DNA from: Gnetum montanum
Lineage: Eukaryota > Streptophyta > Gnetopsida > Gnetales > Gnetaceae
DNA length: 64,000 nucleotides
Assembly: GCA_015680685.1 (NCBI GenBank)
Contig: MNCI01009594.1
Location: forward strand, 617,184 to 681,183
Direction of reading: 5' to 3'
Shown here piece by piece: positions 46,921 to 57,559 of this stretch. Under the pieces are notes generated by a model. That model had not been told where the DNA came from and searched no databases. It saw only the letters and a list, made by a program, of their open reading frames with translations. The position numbers and the translations under genes are program-made. The number at the start of each line of letters is the position of its first letter. Position 1 is the stretch's first letter.

Positions 46921-48400
46921 CACCAAAAGGTCCAAAATATCCCCATTTTTGATGATGTTTAAAACTTAAGAAAATGGGTTATTGATCATAGAAATATAAG
47001 CATACTGCTCTTCCCCTTTTTGAATAGTAGCAAAAAGGATAAAGTACCCAAACTTGGTGCAAAAGAGATGTAAAGGAATAATAATTTTTAGATGATATGC
47101 AAACATTATCCAAAAAATATATAGTGAAGCAAGGAAATGAATTTAAGAACTAAATATTCTTTAGCACTAAGATCCAAGAAGAGGTGCCCCTAATTTTTTC
47201 AAGAACTAATCAAAGCCTTCCAAGTGATATTCAAACTTAAAGCTTCCACTGAAGTGTAAAATTTGAAGATCAAGTAACCTATTTCAATAGTACATGGTGC
47301 TTTTACTATTCAAATATTCTCCATATTTGTAAAACATTAGCAAATGGGCATATCTTTATGATAAGGAGAATAACTCTTCACAATGTGAGATCATTTATGC
47401 CATATTTTAAATTCTTCAACTATGAAGTGCACCTCAAGGCAAACTACTCAAAGTATATTTCAATCAAAATTGTGGATATTTTCCTAAAATCAGAATGATC
47501 ATGCACTTGGTCATATTTTTGTAAGGAATAATATCACTATTTTCATTCTTTCTTAAAGATATATGTACTTCTTACTTGAGCTTATGCTGGAATAGTAAAT
47601 AGGTGAGTTGATGATACATTAAGACTTGCTCTTATTAGTTCAAAACAAGTATCTATAACTAATCAACAAGAAACCACCAACACATGATTTAATATTAAAG
47701 ACAAAGTATATATTAAGAAACCTATGTAATTGAAATAAATATCTCAATAGAACTTGTATCTTTATATTCAGCCAAAAATTTGGAAAACATCAACACAAAG
47801 GATATGGAAGTCATGAAAGAAACATGCATATTTTGCTTTTTGTACAAGGCAAATCACAAATACAACCATTTTTCAAAAATGAAAGGATAATCATGCCAAA
47901 GGATAAAATAATTTAAGACTCAGCCATCCACTTAAAAAATACCTCTTGATGTCCTTATCTTGCTCATTTTGCAATATTTTGTTGTTTCAGTGTCTCTTTA
48001 TTGAAGTCTCCAAAGACTCCCCCTACATTTTTGATCTCCAAGATGGTGATGGATAATGAGGAATAGGCTCCCCCTACACATGTGCTAATTATCTTGGAAT
48101 ATTAGTGTATAAATGTTATAAATCACAAATGCACTACAACTGTAGGACAACATTAAGCTTAAATGGGAAGACTAAGATCTCTAGTCAATAATATTGATAG
48201 GTTTGTCTTTTCTTATAAATAGAAAAAATATCCCAAAGGCCATGAGTTTAGAAGTATATCATCATAATATGTTTAGATTAAACATGATAAAAATCAATGA
48301 GATAATGATTCAAAGGAAATCAAAATTAGTGCTACACACATATTTCCATATAGCCAATTATATCAAGCTAAATAATGAATGTATAGGATGCTCTAAATAA
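46921..48400. other. Internal non-coding region of element D
   Basis: AT-rich, stops in all frames, no protein motif recognised. This is where pol of an autonomous copia element would lie. Confidence 0.45.
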
Positions 48401-48970
48401 TTTTTCTGACACTTTTCAAAACACAAAAAATTTTGGACTTTTCAAATCATGTTCTTAATTACCTTGCAAGTAAAGAGATGAAAACTAACCTTGACTCACC
48501 TTACTTACTAGGAAGAGGAGAAGATTAATGGAGTTTAAGATGAGGTCCCCTATCATGAAGTACCTCCTCGTCCCTCGATTCTCTCTCATTAGATCATATA
48601 TGTGATGTCTATATTTGTTCATGTTCTTTATGATAGAACCCTTGATCAATTTTTTCATGATTTTTAGTACCCCAATTCTCTTCATTTTCACTTATTGGTA
48701 TTTGCACAATTTCCATACCAAAGCCTTTTTGACAAGACCATGCATTAATCTTATTTTGATAATCATAGTTAAGATTTTGCTTACAACCATAATTTTTACA
48801 CATGAATAAAGTATTGTCATTATGATAAAAATTATCAAACCTTACTATGCTTGAGTTTGAGTTTGAATTTTCATGTGTTGCTTCCTCTAAATTCTTTGGC
48901 TGATTTTTAGGAGTCTCCCCTTCTTGAATTTTTTTGCAATCCTTATTAAAATAGGTAAGTTGTTGAATCT
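48400..48970 (-). pseudogene. Open minus-strand region next to gag of element D
   Basis: Overlapping minus frames (48485-48691, 48609-48803) rich in Asn, Lys and Glu, continuing from the gag region in composition. No motif recognised. Possibly the C-terminal tail of gag or a linker. Confidence 0.3.
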
Positions 48971-50088
48971 TAGCTTTTTTTTTCTGAGATATCCTCTTTC
49001 ACTTCAACATGAATAGAATATACCTTATAAAGTACTAATTTCTTTGCCTTCCTAATCAAATGATGAAAAGGAAAAACTTCTACTTTAAATTCCCTATACC
49101 TCTTGTCACACTTACCATCTTGTTCAGCCATATGTAAGGAAGTTTCATCTATAAGCACCATGCATATGATATGTGAATCTTTGGAAGAATTACATGCTTC
49201 TTCTTCACTTTTCTCACCATCATTCCAACTTGTATAAAAGTTGGTCTTTCTTAGTTCCTCATCATTGGATCTATTCTTTGGCTGAACCTTACTATCATTT
49301 GGATCACTAGAACATTTGAAGGCCATATGGCCTCTTCCTTCACAAATCCAACATTTTATAGAAGAGAAATCTAAGTTAGAAACATTTAAAATGTTTTTAC
49401 CTTCATCTCTACCTCTAAAAAGATTGAATCTTTTTTGTGAAGCTCCCTTGTTTCTTCTTGTAAGTAATCATTGTAGTTTTCTTAAGAGAAGGGAAATCTC
49501 ATCTTCCCTGCCCTCATCATGCTCATTTGACTCCGTCTCATCTGAGGTAGTCTTTAGAGTAATAGGTCTTTCTTGGATCACTCCCTCACTTATGAGATTC
49601 ATTTCATAAAAAATGAGAGCACTTTGGAGCTCTTCAAATTTCAATGTTGAGAAATTTCTAATTTCCTCCATAGCTATGATCATTAGTTTGAACTCGAATT
49701 GTAGAGTTTTGATTATTTTGATGATGAAATCACTTTTGGAAAAATATTTTCCTATTCCTATAATAGCTACAATAATATCATTTGCTCTAGAGAAATAATA
49801 TTTATTTTCTCACCTTATCTCATTTTAAGTTTATAGTACATACCTTGTAAAACTAATAGTTTCAATTGCTTAACAATAGATGTTCCCTCAAAGGTAGCTT
49901 CTAAACTTTGCCAAATTTCTCTGGCCATTTTACATCCTAGTACTCTATTAAACTTATATTTATTCAATGCATAATATAAATAATTATTTTCTTTTGCATC
50001 AAACATAAACTTATCCTTTTCCTCTTGTTTCCATTTGTTGCAAGGCTTGATGATGTCAATGGAGTTGTTGATAGTTGAAGCATAGCCT
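48970..50088 (-). pseudogene. Copia gag (UBN2 domain and zinc knuckle), element D
   Basis: Minus strand. The UBN2-like capsid domain (about 49815-50088) has KFMFDAKENNYLYYALNKYK, CKMAREIWQSLEATFEGTS and KLLVLQGMYYKLKM, matching the plant copia gag pattern 'A-x-x-x-L-x-x-x-L-x-x-x-x-F-x-R-I-x-x-x-x-x-A-x-E-I-W-x-x-L-x-x-x-x-E-G-T'. Further down is a perfect CCHC knuckle, CWICEGRGHMAFKC (C-x2-C-x4-H-x4-C, 49312-49353). The frame is broken between the parts. The N-terminus is cut by an N at 50089; the start of the domain is missing from the assembly. Confidence 0.8.
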
Positions 50089-50089
50089 N

Positions 50090-50610
50090 CATTGTATCAT
50101 AATTTATTCATTGTAAAGTGTGCTATACCTCAATGTACAAGAATCATAAGCTGAGTTGCATTTATCCCTTGTAATTATTCTCCCATTTTGTCCTATGTAG
50201 TTTTTTTGTAGGAAGGCATCTTGCTTGAGCTTGTCAAAATCATGTGGGATTAAGTGATTGGTGTTGTAGCATAACACTCCAAAGTGGGTCTTAAGATTGT
50301 AAAGGTTTAGGAAGCTTAGAAACTACATTCCAAGCTTGATTGGACCTTGTGGGATTGAGTGGTTGGTGTTGTAGCACAACACTCTGTAGCAAGGCTTGAA
50401 GATTATACAGGGTGTGGGCCCTTCAACCACATTTAAGAGCAACAAAGTCTAGAAGTGTGCTAGAAATCTACCTTTTGAGTGTGGACTACCCAAGTTGGGG
50501 AACCACATTAAATTTGATTTGTTTGTCCTTTTGTTTTACAAATTTTGAATTTTGGAAACTTATTCATCCTTCTTTCTAAGTTCAATGATCCACAAGTGGT
50601 ATTAGAGCCT
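50090..50610 (+). repeat. LTR end fragment of element D with PBS, bounded by single Ns, probably inverted
   Basis: Reverse complement of 45732-46270 as placed. It ends ...GATCCACA then AG and TGGTATTAGAGCC (50597-50609), a tRNA-iMet-type primer site. Ns stand at 50089 and 50611. Inverting it would make 50090-51159 colinear with the left LTR and put the primer site on the gag side, which strongly suggests an assembly orientation error. Confidence 0.75.
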
Positions 50611-50611
50611 N

Positions 50612-51159
50612 TAATAGCTAGATAATAGTTACTAATAGTCATAAAAGTCATCTTCTTCATGCCTAAGACATCTTTATGAATTTTCCTTCTATTCTAGGAA
50701 GACATATTTTTTTGGGAAAGACTTCTTTCTAAAATTTCCATTCTAGAAGACATATTTAAGTAGAGAAAGATGTCTTTGTCTTGAGAAAGACATCTTTTTG
50801 AAGCTGGCCTTTATTCTATGAGGATGTCTTTTCCTGGTAAAAGATGTCTTTTCCTCTGTTCACTCTAATTTTGCCAAGATGTCTTATGTTTCCAAGAGAT
50901 GTCTTTCCTCAACTTTCTTTGTCCTTTGAATTCATCATTCCTTGTCCACAACCTTGATCTTTTTCATGCTTTAATGATGATAACTTTGCTTGTATAGTAT
51001 TTGGTCCTTGTCCATGTTCTTTCGAATTCTTTCATGTTCATTTCTTGTCATCTATATAGGCTTTAGCTCATCTTGGTTTCCCATGTATGTAGACCTACAA
51101 ACACAATAAATATGCAACCATGAAAAAAAAATGACTCCACTTTTCTTAACATTTTTACA
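50612..51159 (-). repeat. Right (5') LTR of element D, U3 part
   Basis: Direct homologue of 46330-46920: CTAATAGTCAT, TTCCTTCTAT.CTAGGAAGACAT, ATGTCTTTG, CTTGTCCACA.CCTTGATCTTT, CTTCATTTCTTGT and GTAGACCTACAAACACAATA in order. Carries the AAGATGTCTT cluster at 50650-50905. Confidence 0.72.
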
Positions 51160-51235
51160 TTCCAAAATATCCATAATATGATGAAGCTTTCAAGATAAAG
51201 ACCAAGTCCATTATTTTCTATTGTAACTTCTCCAT

Positions 51236-51261
51236 TGTGTGTGTGTGTGTGTGTGTGTGTT
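51236..51261. repeat. (TG)13 microsatellite
   Basis: Uninterrupted TG run of about 26 bases. Confidence 0.95.
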
Positions 51262-51470
51262 ATACATAAATTGTAGGATATGTGTTGTGATATAAGTGTG
51301 TTTTTATTGAATTATGGAAATAGAATATTTTCATCTCTATCCATTTCATGTATATTATAATTTTTGTGTTTTTTATGTATTTTTAACCTATGTGAGAGGA
51401 CATTTTCTATACCAAGTGTAAGAGTCACTTGTGTAAGGTCCAAGAGTCTTTTTTAGGAAAAGGATGATGA

Positions 51471-52365
51471 TGAGGACATAACCTAAATTAATGTATCATA
51501 CCTCAAATAATGGTAAGTATTTTCCTCAAGTTTTACATGTTCTTGATGAGTTCAAAGTATTTTAAAATCATTAAGAACTTGTTGGAGGTGTTCATGTGTC
51601 AAAATAGATGTCTTGTTGTTGGTATTCCTAGTAGGAAAGACATCTACTCTAGAGGATAGACATCTTATCTAGCAAGAGAGATGTCTACCTCATCTAAAAG
51701 ACATCTTGTCTATAGTAGTAGATGTTGACTTTTCTAGAAAGACATCTTCTTTGTAATAACCAATCTCTAGAAAGAAGTCTTCCTCAAGCTAAAGATATCT
51801 TATGTGTGGTTTTGCCACATTTTAAAAAGACGTTTTTAGAAATCTAAGATATCTTACATGAGTTGTTTTTTAAACTAATTCCAAATAACATAATTTTTAA
51901 ATTAAATGAAAAAAGAAAGATAAAAAGTCTTCTTAATTTTTATAAATAGATATTCAAGAGACTATTTTTGGACAAGAATAAAGAGTGAAGAGTTGAGAAA
52001 GAAAGAGAGCTTAGGTTAAGAAGAGAACCTAAAGTAAGGATAATTGAGTCAAGGTAAGGAATAGGCAAGAAAGAGAGCACTTGAAAGTGGTTGAGAGAAT
52101 ATTGTATGAGTGTCATGTTTTCTTGAGCTTTGAGCTCTAATTGTAAGTAATTAGCATATTGAGAGGGGACATGTGTGGCCTCTAAGATTCTTTAGAGTAT
52201 TTGGTTGAGCTTGATTCTTTATTCTTGATGTAATTCTCTATTTTGATAGTGAATTAATAAAGTAAGAGTTTCTCCATTTTATTATTGTTTTATAAGCTAA
52301 TTTTACTTGAAAAACTTGTGGAATGGGTCCTTTTAGGATTTGCAAAGAAAGCTTCTATTCATAAG
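51471..52365 (+). repeat. LTR-like repeat C1, right copy
   Basis: Homologous to 44092-44980 in the same orientation, starting TGAGGACATAACC. It is followed by a decayed primer-site-like sequence (AGCATCAAAGG), so it may itself be a 5' LTR of a second element rather than the 3' LTR of the first. Confidence 0.7.
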
Positions 52366-52429
52366 ATAGAGCATCAAAGGTCTCATGGATTCTTATGCTA
52401 CCATGAAATACTATTATGAAAGTGGGATT

Positions 52430-54104
52430 TTTTTGTGATCAAAAACCCTGATGGTTGGAATAAAAGACAAGGATCCTTGTGCAAGTAGTTTCGCAACCCT
52501 GAATCCCTAGGACCTCCACAATAAAAATGGGATTCAAGGTACTCTAGCTAGTCCAACAAATCAACCAAGGACTTATGAGATGCAAAACATGGGAGTATAA
52601 ATAGATATAAATGGTGCACAAAAAATAAATTTATTTTTGAATAAAAAACTTAGAACTTGAAACCTTATTGATAAAAGAATAAAGAATAAGTTAGAGAAAT
52701 GTGTACAAATAGTGCCTAGATGAGAAAAAAAGGGGAGGTTCACTTGTGCAAGAGTTCAAAGCCCATTGAAGTTGATGTGATTTGCTCCACGATCTAGGTG
52801 CTAAGCCACTCTTGATGCCATTGAACCTTCCTTCATTGTTGTAACCTTGGATCTACCAATTAGGTCATTGTTGGGGGTGAGAAAGGTGAAAAATTTGAAT
52901 GCCAAATTGCTCCATGCTAGGGTTTGAACATCCCAAGAGTGTAGTGTTGACACCAAAAATTCACCAAATCTCAAGGCCACAGTGCTTCCACGTTGGAGTT
53001 CAAGAGAATGAAAGTATGAAAACTTGAAAGAGCTCTTAAGTGCTTGAAAATGCCCCCAAGTGTGGAATTGTGTGTATGAAAATTGCTTGAGAATGCCCAA
53101 GAGTTACTTAACCATGAGAAAAATTGCTAGAAAATCAAACATTACAAAACCTATAAATGGTGTTTGAGGTTGGATTTTATAGGTTTTTTAAGCAATAAAT
53201 GGGACTGGAAATTGGCTATGATTTGGCTGTAAATTGGCTATGAAATGGCTGCATATTGGCTATGATTTGGCTATAAATTGACTATGAAACAAATGCAAAT
53301 CTGGCTGAAAAATGGCTACAAATTTGCTGCAAATTGGCTGCAAATTTAGGTGAGATGGTTGCCCAAATTTGGGAAGGTTACTATACATAGTAAGTGCTTC
53401 CTCACATGGCCATTCCATTTACTATAAATAGTAATCAAGACACACCTTCCATGCTAGAGATGAATCTTCCACACCGAGCTTTGCACCTTACTTGTTGAAG
53501 TGGTTGATCAACATTGAAGTATATGAATTGATGAATTTTGCTTCTTGTGGCTTCCATGCTAAGGCATTGAATTTTCCATGCTAGGGGAAAAAAATTTCCA
53601 AGATGGGGGAAAAGTTTCCAAGCTAGGGAAAAATTTCTACACTGGGGAAAAACTCTCCAAGTTGCATGGAAATTTTTCCAAGTTGTGCATTTGGTCTTCA
53701 CATTGAAGGAGGAATGTCTCCAAACCATCCCTCATCCACCCCCTCCCTCTTCATCTTTTCACATTAGAGGTAGGTGAGATCTACCCCCTTGCATGTGTTT
53801 CCAGTGAAGAAAAATGTATACCCCTCATAAAACCCATCAAGTTACCTTTTTTTGGCATTCCAAAAGGAATTTTTGACCCCGCCCCCTGCAAGTCCAAATA
53901 TTGACACTAGGTGACTTTTTTCACTTGGGGAATGAGGCTTTGATAACTTATGAGGCATTTTCAGCTCCAAAAGCATAAAGTATGTAAAATTTCCCATTGT
54001 TGGTTAAAAGTTTCATGTTGACAATGAAATTTTACCTCAGGTTTCATGGGGTGAAAGCTACATGATGAAGATTGGTTATAACATGCCAAATTTTTTGGTG
54101 TCTT
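52430..54104 (-). repeat. Second copy of the 1.7-kb Y-like LTR
   Basis: Colinear with 37104-38864: CTAGTCCAACAAATCAAC, GGACTTATGAGATGCAAA, CATAGTAA...CTTCC, the CTTCCATG-rich part, and GTTTCATGGGGTGAAAGCTACATG near the end. It carries a longer run of an 11-12 base repeat (53205-53345). It lies left of the Y2 integrase and may be its 3' LTR, although no clear polypurine tract is seen at the junction. Confidence 0.72.
53205..53345. repeat. Short tandem repeat TTGGCTATGAAA-type
   Basis: About 11-12 imperfect units of ATTTGGCTATAA / AATGGCTGCAAA. The other LTR copy has only about five units at 37930-37990. Confidence 0.75.
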
Positions 54105-54237
54105 AATGGCCCCACATTGCTGGTGCCTAGCAGATTGACCCAAGAGGCACTGAAAAAGAATACAAAACACCATTGCATATTATAATGCTATAATACATGC
54201 CACATGAGAATCAAGCTATCCAAGTCATCAAGGTCAC

Positions 54238-54300
54238 TAGTTTAAGGTTGTGGTGGGTCATGGTACTAGTTTAAGGCCCTAGTAGGCCATGTTGCCAATT
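54238..54300. repeat. Two units of the 29-bp minisatellite
   Basis: CTAGTTTAAGGTTGTGGTGG+GTCATGGTA followed by CTAGTTTAAGGCCCTAGTAG+GCCATGTTG; same 29-base period and phase as 31345-31755. Confidence 0.75.
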
Positions 54301-54351
54301 AAAGATCATAGAAAAGCATTGAAATAAAGCTTACTTGTTGTTGATTTTTGG

Positions 54352-55340
54352 CTACATGTAGTATTGCTTTAGATAGGAATGATTGACTAAATTGGCTAGC
54401 TCATTTCCATTCATGTCAGCTAATCTGAATACTCCATTTTCATAGGATCTGGTGACAAGAAAAGATCCTTTCTTATTGGCTGAGAATTTTTCCTTATGCT
54501 CATAGATGGACTTGAGAACTAGGTCCCCCTCCTTGATCTTGTGCATAGTCAAGTTATTTTGATGTTGTCACTTCTACCTCTCTTGATAGTTCTCGATGTG
54601 AGTGAGTGCTTGCATACATCTCTCCTCCACCAAATCTAGGGTTGATATTTGCAACACATTACTCTTATTAGCATTGATGAAGTTGATCAAGGCCACTTGA
54701 AGTAATGGTACCTACAATTCAATAGGTAAAATAGCCTTAGAACCATAAATAAGGCTATAAGGGATCATGTTGGTTGTTGTGCGATAGGTTGTTCTAAATG
54801 CCCATAGTGCATGGACAAGCCACTCATGCCACTTTTGCTTGCTATTGTTGAGAATCTTCTTGAGAAAATTAATGATGTCCTTATTTCTTACATCTGCTTT
54901 CCCATTGGCTTGAGGGTAGTAAGGTGATGAGGAAGAATGCTTAATCTCTAGGTTGTGATAGAAATCCTTGGTTTCTTGGCTACCAAATTGAGGCCCATTA
55001 TCCATAACTATGGACATGGGTATGCCAAAATGAGCTAAAATGTTATCTAGGATAAATTTACAAACTTGTTTAGATGTGATCTTCCTTAGGAGAATAGCCT
55101 CAACCCACTTGGTAAAGTATTTAGTTGTGGTGATGATGAAGCTATGTCTTGTGGAAGACTTAGGTGTTATGGGTCTAATGATATCCAACCCCCATTGTTA
55201 AAATGACCATGTTATCTAGCTTGTATGTAATTTAGTTAGTGATACATGTATTAAGTTGCTATATCAATGACATATGTCACATCACTTAACCTTTTGTAGG
55301 CAATCATTTTCCATATGGGGCCAATAGTAGCCTAACCGTC
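54352..55340 (-). pseudogene. Ty3/gypsy integrase, element Y2
   Basis: Minus-strand integrase, well preserved. The zinc-binding end near 55290 (C-D-I-C-H) is followed by WGLDIIRPITPK, core YFTKWVEAILLRKITSKQVC (the expected Asp before Y-F is Lys: K-Y-F-T-K-W), HFGIPMSIVMDNGPQFGSQE (second Asp intact), SPYYPQANGKAD (the catalytic Glu position is Asp), HALWAFRTTYRT and the Y-S-L-I-Y-G-S-K-A-I-L-P-I-E end. A C-terminal frame (54352-54552) has FSANKKGSFLVTRSYENGVF and NHSYLKQYY, typical of the tail after the core. Two of three catalytic acidic residues are changed and stops occur between frames, so it is dead. Confidence 0.88.
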
Positions 55341-55679
55341 TAATCTTAGTAGCCATGGCTCTAGGTCCTATATGTCCTTCTCAAACACCATTGTGAACCT
55401 TCTCTAGGACTATTCTAGCTTTGATTTTACCTAAATACTTTAGGAGTCCCATCATAGGATCATTGGCATAATGTGTTATCTCCTATGATGACATACTAGT
55501 TTGATCGCTTGTGTATGACATCCCTTTGAGCAATAGTCAAGCCTTGTGAGGATTCACCATGCATAAGGTAAAATTTGATACTTTCATACCACTCAGAAGA
55601 AGCAATATGAATGATGTCCACAAAGGTATCCTTAGTGTTCTATGTGATGGGAGTAGCACAATCCACAATTAAGGTGGAC

Positions 55680-55985
55680 AACTTGCTAAACACATCTAGC
55701 ATCACACCGAGAGCTAATGTTACAATCTTATCAACTATTGAATTCTTGTTTTTGGGTATGTGTTGGACATTAACATCGATGAATTATTGTAATAAATACT
55801 TTCCTAGGTCACAATAAGGTCAAAAATGCTTAGATTTACATGCATAGACTTTGGTTACTTGGTTAACCATGAGTTGTGAGTTTCCTTTAATGGCTAGGCA
55901 TCTAATTCCCAAGTCACAAGCTATCATTATCCATCTGATCAAACCCTCATATTCTGCTATGTTGTTGATGCATGGAAACCCAAAA
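55680..55985 (-). pseudogene. RNase H, element Y2
   Basis: Minus strand, one frame with two stops: NNIAEYEGLIRWIMIACDLG (catalytic-Glu helix), LAIKGNSQLMVNQV (in place of the G-D-S-x-L-V block, Asp changed to Asn), VNVQHIPKNKNSIVDKIVTL (C-terminal H-I-P-x-x-x-N-x-x-x-D block). Positioned as expected between RT and integrase. Confidence 0.8.
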
Positions 55986-56099
55986 TGATAGTTGTGTCAA
56001 CTCTTGCTTAAGGTTTTCAAAGGCCTCTCCACATTAAGCTATTCATTCATAGCGAACTCCTTTACTAAGCAAGTGTTACATGGGCTATAACTTATCCAT

Positions 56100-56660
56100 A
56101 AGCCTACCTGCAAATAAACTATAATCTACCTTGTAATCCCTAAACCTATTTAAGGTTGATAGGTGCTTCTAATTTGGATATGGCCTTAACCTTATCAAGG
56201 TCTATGCATATCCTTGCTTCATAGACTACAAAGCCAAGCATCTTACTAGTCTTAACACCAAAGACACACTTCTTAGGATTGAACCTAAGCTCATATTTGA
56301 GACANGCATAGTCATGAAGTCTAAGATAGCTAATGACCATGCTAATGAGCTAGATCTTGTGTGTAAATGATGTCTCAAATATGAGCTTAGGTTCAATCCT
56401 AAGAAGTGTNGTTATAGCCCTAATGAAATCTACTTGGTAGAGCTTTGAGATTTCTTCACAAATTGCCAAGGCCAAATCAAGTCTGATCTTACACACATTT
56501 TTCTTAACTGGTCTAATGCTAGGGTCTAGTATGATGTTGTGCTAGACTAGATGTGGATCTAGGCCTAGCATACCTTCATATGACTAGGAAAATTCCTTAA
56601 TGTTTTTTCGTAACAATTCAATGATGTGTTGGGCAGCTTGAGGCTCTAGTGAAAAACCTA
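56100..56660 (-). pseudogene. Reverse transcriptase, element Y2, disrupted by an inverted fragment
   Basis: Minus strand. Upstream linker and finger start at 56410-56660: MLGLDPHLV, ILDPSIRPVKKNVCKIRPDL, YQVDFIRAI. Thumb side at 56146-56300: LRFNPKKCVFGVKTSKMLGF and DKVKAISKLEAP. The palm is missing. Between the parts lies 56306-56409, bounded by single Ns, whose plus strand encodes a further RT piece (IVMKSKIANDHANELDLV). It shares a perfect 39-base inverted overlap with 56266-56304, so the break is probably an assembly artefact on top of real decay. Confidence 0.8.
56266..56409. repeat. Perfect 39-base inverted repeat with single-N junctions
   Basis: 56266-56304 and 56371-56409 are exact reverse complements. 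Ns stand at 56305 and 56410. Confidence 0.9.
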
Positions 56661-57134
56661 GTTTAAGGATTTTCTCCTCATCACTATGTGTTGTGATAGG
56701 AACCTCAACTAGAGGATCATTGGTTATGTCTCTTAATTCTAAGTAAAGGGTTTTGACTAGGTTTTGGCCATTATATAGGTTTCTATATTGAGGCTATGTG
56801 GTCTACAAGACTCTTAGGCTCAAGATCTAGGCAGTTAAGGTCGATACACCATTTAGTATCACCGTGGGATCCATGTAGATACAAAGGAAAACTTATTTGC
56901 TCCTAGGTACTCATAATTTGATCCTACATATCAACAAAAATCATATTAAGTGGAACCTAGGTAAAAGTGAATAAATAATGTTAAAATGCCATAAAACAAA
57001 TGCAAACCTAATGCTATGAAGACCATCCAAGGTCATCAGTGAGATAAGGTCAATTTGGAGAAGTGTAATGATCACATAAATGTCAAATAAGTATAAGGAT
57101 ATAAATGGTTAATAAAGGTTATAATTTTTCTAGT
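56661..57134. other. Upstream of Y2 RT, nothing more recognised
   Basis: Should hold the Y2 protease by position; no D-S-G or D-D-G motif found. Confidence 0.35.
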
Positions 57135-57225
57135 TTAAGGCCTTAGTGAGCCATGATGCTAGTTTATAGTCTTGGTGGACTATGATGCCAGTTTAAGGTC
57201 TTAGCAGGCCATGGTCTTATGGTGT
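57135..57225. repeat. Three units of the 29-bp minisatellite
   Basis: CTAGTTTAAGGCCTTAGTGA.., CTAGTTTATAGTCTTGGTGG.. and CCAGTTTAAGGTCTTAGCAG.. at 29-base spacing, with a further single unit near 57477. Same family as 31345-31755 and 54238-54300. Confidence 0.8.
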
Positions 57226-57559
57226 TAAATAGTGGTCAGGGAAGGTCAAAACCCACTATTTGATATCATTTAAAGCCCAAAAAATGAAAATAGAACTATA
57301 ATAAGATAAATAATGAACATATAAGGTTGTATAAAGGCCATAGAAGGTTAACAAGGTTATCAAGGCAACATCAGCTAGAAAATAAGCTAAAACACTACTT
57401 AATAAGACAAAAATCAAGCAATATAGGCTACATATGATAAACTTTGGGTAATATAGGTTAAAAATGATTAGGTTTTGCCAGTTTTAGGCCTTAGTGGGCC
57501 ATGTTTTGAGGCCAAAAGACTATTAAGTGAGTTTAGGCATCAATCAGGGCTATTTGTAG

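Larger units (their letters stand above)
45732..51159 (-). mobile_element. Copia-type element D, gag but no recognised pol (minus strand)
   Basis: LTR-like blocks at 45732-46920 and, once a probably inverted fragment is considered, 50090-51159. Gag with UBN2-type domain and zinc knuckle lies at 48.97-50.09 kb. Between 46.92 and 48.4 kb I find no RT, integrase or RNase H, so the element is probably non-autonomous or internally deleted. It sits between the two C1 repeats. Target duplication could not be established (GTATA left, TTCCA right). Confidence 0.65.
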
